A program made the translations under genes and the position numbers. This document shows, in pieces, positions 46,561 through 58,657 of a DNA stretch of 64,000 nucleotides (the first letter of the stretch is position 1; each line of letters starts with the position of its first letter). The notes under the pieces were generated by a model that saw only the letters and a program-made list of their open reading frames with translations, was not told where the DNA came from and searched no databases. The stretch comes from Podospora pseudocomata (Eukaryota; Ascomycota; Sordariomycetes; Sordariales; Podosporaceae). The stretch is from contig NW_026946363.1 in assembly GCF_035222375.1 (NCBI RefSeq), positions 3,596,001 to 3,660,000 of the forward strand, given 5' to 3'.

Positions 46561-48464
46561 TCAAGACTTGGTAGACCCCGTATCAACCCTCTTAGCAGGC
46601 GGCAACGCAGGCTTCTTAAAAACACCACTCCCACCCCCTCCACCCCCACTCCCCCCACCAATCTGCGTAAACGTCCCCCCCTTAAACCACCTATCCTCCT
46701 CCTCCGCCTTCCTCTTCCTGCTCTCCGCCATCGCCTTCGGGTCAACAAGCTCCAACCCCTGCATAGGCGTAAACACAAGCGACGAAACCGTCCCCGCCGT
46801 CGCGCCACCCCCCAAACTCGTCCCGACGCCCGAGGTCCGCAACCCTTTGCTCGCCAGACTGATATTCCCCGCCCCGCCACCAGTCAAACTCCTGAGCGAG
46901 GACGACGCACCCCCAATCGAAGTCGTCCCTCCCCACCCTTTGCTCTTCGCGCTGAGCTTTGCCCTCGTGCGTTGGTCAATCTGAGCGACCCGGAGACGTC
47001 CGTCGTCTCGCTGACCAATCATACCCAAGCCTTTGGTGCTGTCTCCTACGCCGTAGCCAACTTCTTTTTCTTCCTTGCCAAAGGCGACGCGGTTTTGGGC
47101 CTTGCGTAGCTCTGTCATGGCGGTCGCCTCCTTTGCTTTGCGGGCGCGGCGACCACCGCGTTTCCTGCTGGGCTTGTCGTCTGGTGCTGGCAGGGCACGA
47201 GCGCCTTTAGCATTGGGCTTGGCTTGGAGTTTGTCCAGACGGTCGAGGCACTCGTCTCGGAGACGCTCGCCTTCGGAGCCGTCGCGGAACTGGTGGAAGC
47301 AGTCGGTACGGGCGCACATGACGATCTTGTTGGCGAACATCTTCATGGCTTGTTTCTTGAGATCGCTGGGAACCTCGCGGATGATGGGTGCCTGGAATAT
47401 GAAGCCTTGCTGGCGGATGCCCACGTTCGTGGCAAGGGCCGAGCTGTTTTGTTTCTTGGAACCCCAGGCTGGTAAGTTGCAGGCTGGGGCTTTCGAGAGA
47501 CCGGTGAGACCACCCGCTTGGTTGAGAAGTTGTGCGGCAGTAAGAGAGCCGATGAGAGCTGTCAAGTTTGGCGCGAAGATGTTCATGCGTGATTGCACGT
47601 ACTGGGTCAGCGTCTTCTTGGCTTCATCGAGCGAGATAACCATCTCGCAGGCCTGCACAACTCGTTGTAACTCTTCTTCAGACATCGCCTGTCCCTTGGA
47701 TGTAGTCGCCTCCACTGTGACAATCATCAGTGAGGGCCCGTCGAGAACCTTCTTGAGGGAGACCCCTAAAATGTTGTTCGTTGACTCTAGAAGCCCCTTG
47801 ATACTATCCGAGTCCATCGGCCCATTTCCAAGGCAAGCAACCACCTTTGCGTATTCCAACGGGTTGGTGATGAGCGTTTCGAGCTCTGGAAACCGGACCG
47901 AGTAGTGGTCCCTGATGAACTTGTGTACCAGCGCGATCTCATTGTCGATCTGAGTTGATAGGCTGTTTGACTGGGTCAACAGGTGGTACTCGGGATGGTC
48001 TTCGACATTTCCCACGCTGTCGACCGACTGTGCTGGCTGCTTTTCGTAATGTGCGATTTTCTGCAACGTTCGAGACAAACTGTCAGGGCTATTGTTCCAA
48101 GATAGAGATGTAAACACTTTCCACTGTTGGGGCACAAGCGGGTATGGGCACTACAAACCTCGAGAACAGGCTTCAACGTCTTCATGAGACCTGCGACAGT
48201 GCGAACATCACGGACAGCGCCCAGGTTCATCTTTTCGATCTTGGCCTTGGCTTCGGCTTCATCTTCAGCGGCTGCGGCAGCTTCTTCATCGATCATGTCT
48301 GCGTCCTCATTCCCATCGCCCTCGTCGCGTGCTTCTACCATGTCTGTATCGACCTGCGCGCCATTCGCGAGTCCTTCGTCTGTGAAGAAGTCGTCATCGT
48401 TGCCCTGTTCCTCGCTAAAGTCGTCCCCGAAATCATCGAGGAGTTCGTCCGCGTAGCTGGACAT
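46561..48464 (-). CDS. PRP31: Pre-mRNA processing factor Prp31 (U4/U6 snRNP)
   Basis: Binds the U4 snRNA 5' stem-loop together with Snu13/15.5K and tethers U5 in the tri-snRNP. Exons complement(46561..48060, 48159..48464) give 601 aa. The first exon is very acidic (DELLDDFGDDFSEEQGNDDDFF) and ends at TLKPVLE; exon 2 continues KIAHYEKQ. The NOP domain includes YVQSRMNIFAPNLTALIGSLTAAQLLNQAGGLTGLSKAPACNLPAWGSKK and HFIFQAPI-like GFIFQAPII. The C-terminal Prp31 domain has KPSRKRGGRRARKAKE and FGKEEKEVGYG, then a Gly/Ser-rich tail. The length is slightly above that of human PRPF31 (499 aa) and usual for filamentous fungi. It shares an upstream region with CLF1. Confidence 0.95.
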
Positions 48465-48790
48465 TGTTTTGATGCGCGCGTGGATAACTTGGTCTGGATT
48501 GTTGCGTGCTGTCGAGAAAATGTCGATGGCAAAGTGAATTACAAAGAAAAGGAAGGCTGTTGAACTTAATACTGCAAGCCTGTCGCCGGAGTCGGTTTGG
48601 GAGGCGCGGCTTGGTCAAGGCTTAAAAAGTGCCCCACATCGCCGTGCGACATGGGCAAGGAATTGTAGCGTAAACAGTTCTTGAACTTCCCGTCCTCACC
48701 GTCCACCTTCCCCAAAAAAAAAAAAATCCCACAAACACCCCCCGTCGCCTCTCGACCGGAGAATCGCATCAATCGAGAAACCTCATCAAG
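48465..48790. promoter_or_regulatory. Bidirectional promoter, PRP31 / CLF1
   Basis: Only 326 bp separate the two ATGs. Includes a 12-13 base A run at about 48715-48726. The short distance implies shared promoter elements (inference). Confidence 0.55.
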
Positions 48791-50842
48791 ATGGAGACAT
48801 CACGTGGCCCACCGAGGGTCAAGAACAAGGCCGCCGCGCCTGTGCAGATTTCCGCCGAGCAGTTGCTTCGCGAGGCCGTCGATAGGCAAGAGGTCGCCCT
48901 CCAGAAGCCAACACAGCGCTTTGAGGATCTCGAAGAGTTGAAGGAGTACCAAGGTCGGAAACGTCGCGAGTATGAAGATTACGTTCGCCGAAACCGCGTT
49001 CGATTGGCAAACTGGCTTCAGTATGCCCAGTGGGAGCTCGAGCAGAAAGAGCTTGCGCGCGCCCGGTCTGTCTTTGAGCGCGCCCTCGATGTTCACCCCA
49101 ACAACACTCAGCTTTGGATTCGATACATTGAGGCCGAGATAAAGAGCCGTAATATCAACCATGCGCGCAACCTCCTCGACCGCGCCGTCACCCGGCTGCC
49201 TCGCGTGTCGTCTCTGTGGTACAAGTATCTTTATGTCATGGAGATGCTGGGCGATATCCCCGGGACCCGTCAGGTATTCGATCGGTGGATGCAATGGCAC
49301 CCAGATGAGAACGCGTGGGCGGCCTACATCCGTCTCGAGAAGCGATATGGCGAATATGACAGGGCGAGGGAGATTTTTCGCGCCTTCACCGCGGTGCACC
49401 CAGAACCGAGGACATGGTTGAAATGGGCCAAATTTGAGGAGGAACACGGAACGACTGATCTGGTGCGCGAAGTCTTTCAGACGGCAATACAGACCATTGC
49501 TGAGCTGCTGGGCGATGGTGCGGTTGACGAAAAGATATTCATTGCTTTTGCCAGATACGAGGCACGCTTGGGCGAATATGAACGGGCGCGGGCTATCTAC
49601 AGATTCGGTCTTGACAACCTTCCAAGGTCCAAATCCATGATTCTTCATGCTCAGTACACCACTTTCGAAAAGCAGTTTGGTGACCGAGAGGGAGTGGAGG
49701 ACGTCATCATCACAAAGAGGAGGAGGCTTTATGAGGAGCAAGTGAAGGAGAACCCCAAGAACTACGATGTCTGGTTTGACTTTGCAAGGTTGGAAGAGAG
49801 CGGAGGCAATGCAGACCGTGTCCGTGAGGTTTACGAAAGGGCAATTGCTCAAGTGCCTCCCACTCAGGAGAAGCGCCACTGGAGGCGATACATCTTTCTG
49901 TTCCTCTTCTATGCGATATGGGAGGAAAGGGAAGCCAAGGATATCGAACGTGCCCGGCAAATTTACGACACCTGTCTAGGATTGATCCCCCACAAGAAGT
50001 TCACCTTTGCCAAAATCTGGGTGGCCAAAGCTCACTTTGAGATCCGGCAGGGACAGCTTACCACTGCCCGAAAGACCCTGGGACGGGCCATTGGGATGTG
50101 TCCCAAGGACAAGCTCTTCAAAGAATACATCCTCCTCGAGCAAAAGCTGTACGAGTTCGAGAGGTGCCGGACCCTGTATGAGAAGCATGTCATGTACAAT
50201 CCCGCCAACTGCCAAACATGGATCAAGTGGGCCGAGATTGAACGTGGCCTTGACGACCTGGAACGGACCCGCGCCATCTTCGAGCTCGCCATCAGTCAGC
50301 CAGTCCTGGACATGCCGGAAGTGGTGTGGAAAGCCTACATTGATTTCGAGGAAGAAGAGGGCGAGTACGAGAGGACTCGCGAGCTGTACGAGCGCCTCCT
50401 TGCCAAGACCGACCACCCCAAGGTCTGGATCAGCTACGCCCAGTTCGAGATCAACATCCCAGAAGCGGACGAGGGCGGCGAGGAGGACGAGGACGAGGAG
50501 CGCCCGGTGAGCGAGGAGGCCAAGGAGAGGGCTCGCAAGATCTTTGAGCGTGCTCACAAGAGCATGAAGGAGAGAGAACTCAAGGCCGAGCGGGTGTCAC
50601 TGCTCAACGCGTGGTTGGCATTCGAGAGGACGCACGGCTCGCCAGAGGACGTCGAAAAGGTGAACAAACAGATGCCGAGGAAAACGAAGAAAAAAAGAAA
50701 GCTGGAGGACGATACGTGGGAGGAGTATGTCGACTACATCTTCCCTGCGGACGACCAACAGACCAGGAGCTTGTCCAACTTGCTTGCCATGGCCAATGCC
50801 TGGAAGCAACAGACGGGGGGAAAGATTGGTGGGGAGGAATGA
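48791..50842 (+). CDS. CLF1: Pre-mRNA-splicing factor Clf1/Syf3 (crooked-neck)
   Basis: HAT-repeat scaffold of the Prp19-associated (NineTeen) complex, needed for spliceosome activation. Single exon, 683 aa. The start [29 protein letters not shown] and [14 protein letters not shown] are diagnostic. About 15 HAT repeats follow, with the W..Y..WE, E.ALxxxP and R..FER.. pattern ([64 protein letters not shown]). An acidic insert ([13 protein letters not shown]) lies near residue 560 and a basic patch [12 protein letters not shown] near 640. The C-terminus is [13 protein letters not shown]. The length equals that of other fungal Clf1. It lacks introns although its product splices them. Confidence 0.97.
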   Translation: METSRGPPRVKNKAAAPVQISAEQLLREAVDRQEVALQKPTQRFEDLEELKEYQGRKRREYEDYVRRNRVRLANWLQYAQWELEQKELARARSVFERALDVHPNNTQLWIRYIEAEIKSRNINHARNLLDRAVTRLPRVSSLWYKYLYVMEMLGDIPGTRQVFDRWMQWHPDENAWAAYIRLEKRYGEYDRAREIFRAFTAVHPEPRTWLKWAKFEEEHGTTDLVREVFQTAIQTIAELLGDGAVDEKIFIAFARYEARLGEYERARAIYRFGLDNLPRSKSMILHAQYTTFEKQFGDREGVEDVIITKRRRLYEEQVKENPKNYDVWFDFARLEESGGNADRVREVYERAIAQVPPTQEKRHWRRYIFLFLFYAIWEEREAKDIERARQIYDTCLGLIPHKKFTFAKIWVAKAHFEIRQGQLTTARKTLGRAIGMCPKDKLFKEYILLEQKLYEFERCRTLYEKHVMYNPANCQTWIKWAEIERGLDDLERTRAIFELAISQPVLDMPEVVWKAYIDFEEEEGEYERTRELYERLLAKTDHPKVWISYAQFEINIPEADEGGEEDEDEERPVSEEAKERARKIFERAHKSMKERELKAERVSLLNAWLAFERTHGSPEDVEKVNKQMPRKTKKKRKLEDDTWEEYVDYIFPADDQQTRSLSNLLAMANAWKQQTGGKIGGEE

Positions 50843-51247
50843 GCTTGTTGTGGTGTAATTCAAGTACAAAGATAATAGGAGGCCATAGAATGCACATCAG
50901 TTGCCCTGTTTTGGGACTGAATCCCTTTTCAATGAGATTCTTGAGTGTCTCATTCTTCTCACCATAAGACACTTACAGTATGTTGTCATTTCAGCGGAGA
51001 AGACATCAACATGACTGTTTATACTTGAACTGAGTCCAACCGTTCGGGTCCGCGTTTCGCAGCGTTGCGTCCAAGGGTGGGTCGAATTCCGGGCCGAGAA
51101 ACGGCCAAAGCCGGGAATGATGAGCTAAGAGCAATGAGGTCACCTCAAACTACAACCAGCCCAACTTTCTTTCTCTCCGCCTCCTGTTCGATTCTCTTGC
51201 GCCAAAATAGGTAACCGCTGGGTCGAATTCCAGCTCAATCGGCCACG
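50843..51247. promoter_or_regulatory. GCV1 upstream region with 13-bp direct repeat
   Basis: Between tandem CLF1 and GCV1. The sequence TGGGTCGAATTCC occurs exactly at 51078-51090 and 51220-51232, the second copy 16 bases before the ATG. Possible regulatory site. Confidence 0.4.
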
Positions 51248-52702
51248 ATGCAGTCTACCAGATCAACTGCGCTCTCACGAGCACTCCGGACTGCTGTCCG
51301 CAGTCACCCCCACACCGCGAAGCGGCATACTAGTTCAGTTGCTTTGCTGTCACAGAGATTCCAACCTCAGTCGCAACATCAGCAACACCAGCCACAGAAC
51401 ATCCTCTCCCGCCCAGCAGCATCTTTCACACCTTCTCTTACACAACAAATCCGCCATGCCTCCTCCTCCACGACCCCCCAAACTGACCTCCAAAAAACCC
51501 CCCTCTACGACCTCCACCTCTCCCACGGCGGCAAAATGGTCCCCTTCGGCGGCTTCTACATGCCAGTCCAATACTCCTCCCTCGGCGTCGCCCAATCCCA
51601 CCTCTTCACCCGCTCCCACGCCTCCCTCTTCGACGTCTCCCACATGGTCCAACGTCTCATCCTCGGCCCGGGCGCCGCCGCTTTCCTAGAGCGGATAACC
51701 CCCAGCGACTGCAAGAATCTCGAGACCCACAAGTCGACCCTCTCGGCGCTCATGACGCTGGATGGAAAAGGTGGGATTTCGGACGACACCATCATCACCA
51801 AGCTGGCCGAGGACAAGTTTTATGTTGTGACCAATGCTGGGTGCAGGGGGAAGGACAACAACTATATTGATCGGGAGATGGCAAAATGGAATACCGAGAT
51901 GGGGCATGAGGGGTTGAAGGTTAGGGAGGAGCAGCTGGATGGGTGGGGGTTGGTTGCTGTTCAGGGGCCAAAGGCGGAGGAGATTTTACAGGGGGTTTTG
52001 GCAGAAGAGGGGGTGGATTTGAAGAAGCTGCTTTTTGGGGGGAGTTTGTACGCCAAGGTGAAGTATGGGGGTGGGAAGGTGAGCAGCCCGCTTTTGATCA
52101 GCAGGGGGGGTTATACCGGTGAGGATGGTTTCGAGATTTCGATCCCCCCTGCTGAGACGGTGGGTGTTACCGAGGCCTTCCTCGCTTCTGGGCCGGAGGA
52201 GATCCAGCTTGCTGGGTTGGGCGCGAGAGATAGCTTGCGGTTGGAGGCGGGCATGTGTCTGTACGGGCATGACCTCAACGACTCCATTACTCCTGTTGAG
52301 GCTGGGTTGAGCTGGATTATTCCCAAGGAGAGGAGGTCGGAGAATGCGGGTTACTACGGCGCTGGTGTCATCGCCAAGCAGCTCGTCCCCAGGAGCAAAG
52401 GGGGCGCGGGTGTCCACCGTCGCCGGATCGGTCTGCTTGTCGAGGGTGCGCCCGCGAGAGAAGGAGCCGAGATTGTCTCCCGCAGTGAGGATGGCAAGGA
52501 GGCGATTAGCTTGGGGACTGTGACGAGTGGGTGCCCTAGCCCGAGCCTGGGCAAGAACATCGCCATGGGATACATCAAGGATGGTTTCCACAAGGCTGGC
52601 ACCGAGGTCGACATTTTGGTGCGTGGCCGGCCAAGGAAGGCGGTGGTGACCAAGATGCCGTTTGTGCCGACCAAGTACTGGAAGGGAACTGCCCCGGCGT
52701 AA
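51248..52702 (+). CDS. GCV1: Glycine cleavage system T protein (aminomethyltransferase), mitochondrial
   Basis: Transfers the methylene group from aminomethyl-lipoyl H protein to tetrahydrofolate, releasing ammonia, in the mitochondrial glycine decarboxylase complex. Single exon, 484 aa. The first ~80 residues are Arg/Ser/Gln/His-rich without acids (MQSTRSTALSRALRTAVRSH), a clear mitochondrial presequence, longer than usual through a Gln-rich part. The mature protein begins TPLYDLHLSHGGKMVPFGGFYMPVQY and shows LFDVSHMVQ, GGYTGEDGFEIS, GLGARDSLRLEAGMCLYGHDL and SLGKNIAMGYI, the GCV_T and barrel-domain signatures. Codon use shifts towards rich C/G third positions early on, as in its neighbours. 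No anomaly. Confidence 0.96.
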   Translation: MQSTRSTALSRALRTAVRSHPHTAKRHTSSVALLSQRFQPQSQHQQHQPQNILSRPAASFTPSLTQQIRHASSSTTPQTDLQKTPLYDLHLSHGGKMVPFGGFYMPVQYSSLGVAQSHLFTRSHASLFDVSHMVQRLILGPGAAAFLERITPSDCKNLETHKSTLSALMTLDGKGGISDDTIITKLAEDKFYVVTNAGCRGKDNNYIDREMAKWNTEMGHEGLKVREEQLDGWGLVAVQGPKAEEILQGVLAEEGVDLKKLLFGGSLYAKVKYGGGKVSSPLLISRGGYTGEDGFEISIPPAETVGVTEAFLASGPEEIQLAGLGARDSLRLEAGMCLYGHDLNDSITPVEAGLSWIIPKERRSENAGYYGAGVIAKQLVPRSKGGAGVHRRRIGLLVEGAPAREGAEIVSRSEDGKEAISLGTVTSGCPSPSLGKNIAMGYIKDGFHKAGTEVDILVRGRPRKAVVTKMPFVPTKYWKGTAPA

Positions 52703-53387
52703 GGCCTGTGATCAAGGAAGCAGCGTATTTTTCTTATAAGGGGGCATGTCGTTCAACACATCGCATCGCAAAATTTGGCGCAATTACAAGGCGGACTCTC
52801 AGTGGTTTTTTCAACATATTCGGGACAAGAACCGAACGGAATGGGATAGCGGTTATACGGAGTTAAATCTAGCAAAAAATCAATGTGCTCTTAACATTTC
52901 ATTTTTTCCACGTGTCGTGCCATGATATTTCAAAAGAGTGAGATTCAGCGGACCCCAAAAAATGTTGAAAAGTTATTATATTCTGATTGTTTATGCTTAC
53001 CACATTTCCCACTGTAACTCTGGATATCCCTATCTTTTCCCTCAGCCCCAATAGACCCCTCCTCTAAGTAACCCGTAGGTATTAAAAAAAAAGCCCCCGT
53101 CCCCATCCCCCTTGTCCATCAAATCGTCCGTCGTGAAGGAAGAAAAAAGCATATCCCGAGCCCATGTTGAATGTTCGCCCCAAAAGTTTTCCCACGCCCG
53201 CATGCAAAAATAACTTAGAAAAACCAACGCTCTAATCAAGAACCAAAGCTCAAAAGCCAATCATGACTCCACGCACGCCCGCCCGCCACCCTTTTCTTGA
53301 GAAAAATGGCTGTATGCAATGCAGAAAACGACACCGAAATTCTACCGAGCACCGCCCAGATGAACAACAATGACAACACAGTTTATT
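52703..53387. other. Intergenic, convergent
   Basis: 3' flanks of GCV1 and the ethanolamine kinase gene, AT-rich with an A run near 53082-53092. No gene. Confidence 0.45.
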
Positions 53388-54778
53388 TTACTCCTCCTGA
53401 GCCCATCTCCTTTCTCTGAGGGGTGCTTCTTTTCCGTCTTTTTGTCTTGTGCCTGTCACCTCGTCCTTCCAGGCATAGTACTCTCCGAGCCTGATCTCGG
53501 CGTACGAGGCATAATCAAAGTCAATGGTGGAAATCTCGGCCTGGATAAGAGCCCAGATGCCCCAGTAAAACCCTGGGACGCCGCGGAAGTGGTCAACCTC
53601 TGTGAGTAGCTGTTCCACCTCGGCCTTCTGGTCAACACCAGCAGCAGCACCGGGCTTCTTCTCTTCCCGGTAAGCAAAGTAGGCGCGGATGTATTCGTCA
53701 ATGAACTGGCGTCTCTGAGCCCGAGTGGGAAGAACACTGAAGTCGCAGTCGAAGCCGCCCCACTCAGCAAAGTGGTTGGCGATGTCAAAGGCTGCGGGGG
53801 ACGGGGTAGCATATTCGTAATCGATGAAGGTGACATTTTCGGTAGCCTTGTCACCTTTTGTTACACCCTGTGAGGTTTTGGGGAGAACGATAACATTGCC
53901 GCTGAGCAAGTCGCAGTGCGCAAAGACCAACTGCAAAGGATCACAGGTTAGCAACCGTATCAAGATGGAATCTCAGGTCAACTTACCCCGTTCACACCCA
54001 GGCCGGGCCGCTGGCTCAGCTGCGAGACCAGCCATGTAAGCTCCTTTTGCAACTCGGCTTGACGAGCCCTTTGCGCCTCCGTATCTGTAGGCAGAGCAAA
54101 GATCCACTTCTGCATCACAGTCCACACATTCGGGGGCGGCTTTCCTGGGGCAACATTGTCGATAACATTCTGAAACTCGGCATCCCCGAGGTTGCTGTCC
54201 AACGTCACAGGCCCATCTGCTCTCGAGTTCTTGCGGCTGTGTCCGGTGGGAGCCTTGATACAGGGAACCACAGCATGCCACTGAGCCAGACGTTGCGCTA
54301 CAGCCTTGTAAATGACGGGCTTGCGCAGGTCTTCGGGCTGAGTGGGCGATCCCTGGATGAAGCGGTACATCATCCCGTTCTCGAAGCGCGCAAGCAGCTC
54401 TGGGGCCAGTCCATGTCTCATCAGCAGCTCATGGTTCTGCGTCTCACGGAACCGGTCGATAATAACATCGGTGCCGTTACCGTAGGCACGTAGCAGAATA
54501 GCCTCGCTGTCCACCTCTTCCTTGGAGAGCCCTGGGCGCTTGTTGACCGCCTTCAGCAGGGTATTGGTGATGCCATCTGTGAAGCGCACAAACTCGACCT
54601 TGTTGGACGCAGTATCGGCCCAGTCTGGGCGGATCGTGAGGACGAGTTCAAGGGCTGATTCTTCGGAGTTGGCACCGTCGTAAGAAAGCGGAATTCGACG
54701 GATGTGATGGTCGCCAGCCCCGTTCGACTGGTTACCGCCGCCGTTGGGGAGAACACCGTTCTCACCACCCACAGCCAT
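53388..54778 (-). CDS. EKI1: Ethanolamine (choline-type) kinase
   Basis: Phosphorylates ethanolamine (possibly choline) with ATP, the first step of the CDP-ethanolamine (Kennedy) route to phosphatidylethanolamine; cytosolic. Exons complement(53388..53930, 53987..54778) give 444 aa. The N-lobe reads KVEFVRFTDGITNTLLKAV (the glycine-rich ATP loop in the ethanolamine-kinase form, with GITN) and ends with an ELLARFENGMMYRFIQG hinge. The catalytic motif is LVFAHCDLLSGNVI (Brenner-type HxDxxxxN) and the choline-kinase motif is FIDYEYATPSPAAFDIANHFAEW. It is closer to EKI1/ETNK than to CKI1 by the GITN and PGFYWGIWALIQAEIS segments (judgement). A Ser/Arg insert SRKNSRADG lies before the HxD. One 56-nt intron just upstream of LVFAHCD. 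Confidence 0.92.
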
Positions 54779-55931
54779 TAGTTCAATCTTTTTCGAATCT
54801 GTATGTTGCGCGGGAGCTTGTGAGATGTTGAAAGAGGGAGACGGTCGGTTTTCAGGGGCAATCGAATTCGTTATTTAAAGGGAGCGCGGGGTCGCGGGGC
54901 GTGGAAATGGTCAGGACAATTGCAATTATTAAATCGTCCTGTCTGTGAGTGTGGGGGCACGCCAACAACTCAACAAAATCGAGGGAGGTAGGCGAATACA
55001 GAGATCGACTTCGACTAGCAGACAAAACTCTCGAGGAGCAGCAGGGAAAGGAGAGTCGAAGAAGAGGCGAGACCTAGAGGGAGGGTACACCCGATGGGAC
55101 GGTGGGGCAGCCCTGGAGGGATTGTTACTTTCAGAGTGTGCGGTGTGGAACAACAACCTGGGATGGCGATTTATTAACTTGTTGTGGCCCAGAAACAGCG
55201 GTGATCAAGCGAAGGGTCCAGGAAGAGCGAGTGGCTTTGCAGGAGATGTCGGTGAGGGCCTTGCTGCCAGTTTAACAATCTAGGATGTTTTGTTGTTTCT
55301 ACAGTTTCAGTGAAAAAAGATGATGTTTGGGATTGGGTTTCCTCTCACACGATGCCCTTCTGTTTTAGGATGGCCCTTTTGCAGCGGGATCCATCGCCAC
55401 ACGCTCGCCCCTTCCTTTACTGTCACGGGCGTACCGGGAGATCCCCTCTTTCCTTTTTGGCGCATCCATGGCAGTCCTCTTGGCAGTATTTGTCTTTAAA
55501 TTCCATGTGAAGTGGCCCGAGCGTTGCGGGGTGACGCCACAGGGTTCCTATTCTTTCGGCATTTGGTTGCCGCCCTGCCACAAGTGCCTGAGCCCCTGTG
55601 GTGCGTGCCCCGGAGGACGCCGTTTTATGTCCAAACGTCCATCTGATTGCACCGGCCGGCCCTACGCATCCGTCCTGCCAACCGCTGCTCCGCTCGCCGA
55701 TTGGGGTCCGCTGAAGTGCTGCGCCCCGGTCCCATCCCGTCCCTTGGACACATTCGCACCAGGGCGACCTTGCTGTGCCAAGTAAGTCCTAACCTGAATT
55801 ACCAGCTGCGACTCATAGGCAGTTGTGAACCCAGGTCACCACACCAGCCTTGCATTGCCAACTTCTTCGAAATCTCACCTCTTGCATGCTTGTTCTGGAA
55901 TAATTGCCTTCACCCCCATACCGTGGCCATC
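54779..55931. promoter_or_regulatory. Divergent upstream region, EKI1 / NPR3
   Basis: 1.15 kb. An open frame continuous with NPR3 extends from 55647, but it has no conserved content, so it is taken as leader. Confidence 0.4.
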
Positions 55932-58657
55932 ATGGTTGCCCCTGTTCTCCCTAGCCAGGACAGCTTTATGGGAGTTGCACTGGTCATCAACCGCTCCAGA
56001 GACGGCCCTCGACTAGTTTTCCACTATCCAAGACGAAAAGTCCTCCCAGCAGGGGTACCAGAAGTTGTCGAGGGAGAAGACGATTTGGACGACGACGATG
56101 ACAGATATGGTTGGCCAGAGGCAGGCGCCTCCTCTGTGATGCATGGCGCCGAAATGGCACCGTGGAATTATGATGACCACATCTTCACTGAGAGCGGTAC
56201 ACAACTAGTACCCTGGGAATATGTGGCCGGCTACCCGACCAAAGACCTTGAGAACCTATTGACACCAAACAGGGCATACCACAAGAGGCTCTTTCAGGTA
56301 TCTCTGGACAATATTTACTGTGTCTCATGCCCCATCTATGTACCTGAAAACGGCATGTGGCAGAAGAAGAAGAGGAAAAAGAAGCAGGAACAGGAGCAAC
56401 ACCAAGCCGAGTCTGGACCGGGTGCCAAAGAGGACGACGCACTACCCACCAAGACCGACACAGGCTTCAGGAGTGGTGATAGGGTGGCAAGAGATGGAGA
56501 GCCATTGGGTGCCGGAGATGCTGAGGGCAAAGAGAAAGCAGAAAAGGAAAAGAAGGCTTCTATGACGATGTTCAACTTGGTCTTCTTTCTTAGACCCAAG
56601 AAGCATGAGGCCAAGGACTTGGTCGACATCATGTACACCAACATCATCAAGAAGATCAACAAAGCATACAAGTATTGCCAGGAACGCAGCGACTTTGTGT
56701 GGAAAGAATCCAAAAAGATCCTAACTCTGAAGGATAAAGGTCGCGAGGAGAGTAGGTAGCCCCGTTTTGAAACGAGATGGCTACGGCTGGCTAATTTCGA
56801 GATTCAGGAAGAAAAATGAGCTTGCTGTGGGATGAGATCTTGTCGACTTCATCGCTGGCAGCGTCTATGCGCGATCTCTACGAAGCCGTATCCCAGAACA
56901 GAATTGCTGCTTTACAACTGTGCACAGCCGAGGGGATGGTGACCCATTCGGTCCAGATTCCTGTCCCATTCCACGTCTCTGACCTCCCAGACAATGGAGA
57001 GGCAAGTCAGCCAGGCTTGTGGTTAAGTACTGCCAATACGCTGATGAGTGACGATGCGGCGGAAGAACCTGGGTTCTTGGACAAGAACTTTGCTCTATTG
57101 CTTCTGGTGGATGAGAAACGTATCATCACTGAGCTACAAGACGACCCGGACGAGACAACTTTGGCCATGATTGAGTTTGTGAGGCATTGCAAGCCAACTT
57201 TGTCGTTCTACCAAGTTGGCCAGCAATCTAGTAATGTTCTGTCGCCAACACAGGTTCGCAAGTTCGCCCAGCACTTCATCTTTTGGCGCCGAGCCATCGC
57301 CATCCCGCCACTACACGCACGAGACATGTACATCGTGAGTCCGAACTGTGACATGCGCAAGCTACCCCAAGCAGCCGCCCATTGGGCCCGCCAGTTCCCT
57401 CTCGTGCCGGCCCTTCCCAGCTTCCTCGCCGAGCTGAGCGTTTCCCCCCGTCCATATAAGCTGCACTGCCCGAGTAAGGCTCACCGTCCAACTTACATGG
57501 CCATGCTCGCCTGGCTAATTCGCGGCGGCTGGGTAACCCAAATCTGCACCTTTGCCTACGTCGTCGTCTGGCCCGAGATCATCTACGAAGTCGAACACGC
57601 CCTCGAAGCCGAGCAGATTGCCAAGGAAAAGAAAGCCCAAGCCATGGGCCGTAACGCAAACAGCATAGAAAGCGACGACGCAGCCACCATCATCTCTCCC
57701 ACAGCAGCAGCCCTGAGCGACCCCTCCCTCTCCGGCTTCCTCCCCTTGCTCAACGATGACAATACCCCCTCAAGTCCCTCGCCCAACAACCCCATCGCCC
57801 CCTCAGTAACCTTCACCGACCTCCCCCTCCCCCTATCCCACTCCCAATCCCTAACCAACGTCCAAAAAGCCGCCTGGTCCACCACCTCCACCTCCCCCAC
57901 CTCCCCTAGGAACCATCACCACCGCCACGCCCTCGCGGGCAGTCATCATCAACTCGGCCACCAATCCCCCGTAACAACCTCCACCTCCAACCTCGACCTA
58001 AAATCCCTCTCCCTCCGCTCCCAAGCCTCCCCCTCCTCCCCCTCCCTCTCCTCCAGCCAAAACTCTGGCGGCGGCGGGGGAACCACCACACGAGCAGAAG
58101 AAATCGCCGAAAAAGCCCGCCTCTCCCGCATCGCCTCGCGAGCAGCCCACGATCTAGCAGAGAGATCCATGCTCCACACCCGCAAACCCGTTCCCATGGC
58201 CACCTCCCACCCAAGCGTCAACCACGCCCGTCATCTGGAGGCCATGACCCCTTACATCATCCTCGATGCGAAGAAAGCCACCGGAATGGAAAGTTTATAC
58301 CTCAGCGCGATATGGAAACGGTTCAAGGAGCGGGCGGCAGAGGCGAAAGCTGCCAGGAGGGCGAGGGATGGTCAGCAGCAGCAGAAGACCGGGAGTGATA
58401 CTAAAAGTATGGCTAGTTCTGGTGGTGGGAGGAGTAGTAATATAGGAGGTAAACCTCACATTAGTGGTGGTGTTGGTCAACAGCAGCAGCAAGAGTGGGA
58501 GGAGAGGGTGGCCGACGCCTGGCCCATGTTCCTCAAGTACTTCAACGGGAGGTCGGCGCTCGAGAGAATCGCTCTGCAGGAGGAGATGAAGAGGAAGGAT
58601 GTCTGGAATTTGTTGACGGCTATGAGCGAGTACTTGCTTACTGTTCGTCACTGGTGA
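55932..58657 (+). CDS. NPR3: Nitrogen permease regulator 3 (GATOR1/SEACIT subunit)
   Basis: Npr3, with Npr2 and Iml1, forms the GTPase-activating complex that switches off TORC1 at the vacuole on amino-acid shortage. Exons 55932..56751 and 56808..58657 give 889 aa. The longin-like N-terminus FMGVALVINRSRDGPRLVFHYPRR is followed by an acidic loop (DDLDDDDD), then IFGFD-like WEYVAGYPTKDLENLLTPNRAYHKRLFQVSLDNIYCVSCPIYV. A basic/Glu/Gln insert follows (KKKRKKKQEQEQ), and MTMFNLVFFLRP resumes the fold. Exon 2 continues MSLLWDEILSTSSLAASMRDLYEAV, FARHFIFWRRA-like KFAQHFIFWRRAIAIPPLHARD, and ends with the winged-helix region MFLKYFNGRSALERIALQEEMKRKDVWNLL. A Ser/Pro/His-rich segment of ~180 residues (about 560-740) is probably disordered and phosphorylated. 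The length is typical of filamentous fungi. Confidence 0.95.

Noticed and set aside
48800-49960. 386-codon antisense ORF within CLF1
   Set aside because: Complementary strand of a codon-biased gene; no homology.
51078-51232. GGGTCGAATTCC copies as tRNA T-arms
   Set aside because: No A box or acceptor stem in either surrounding; treated as a direct repeat instead.
51986-52591. 201-codon antisense ORF within GCV1
   Set aside because: Shadow of the real gene.
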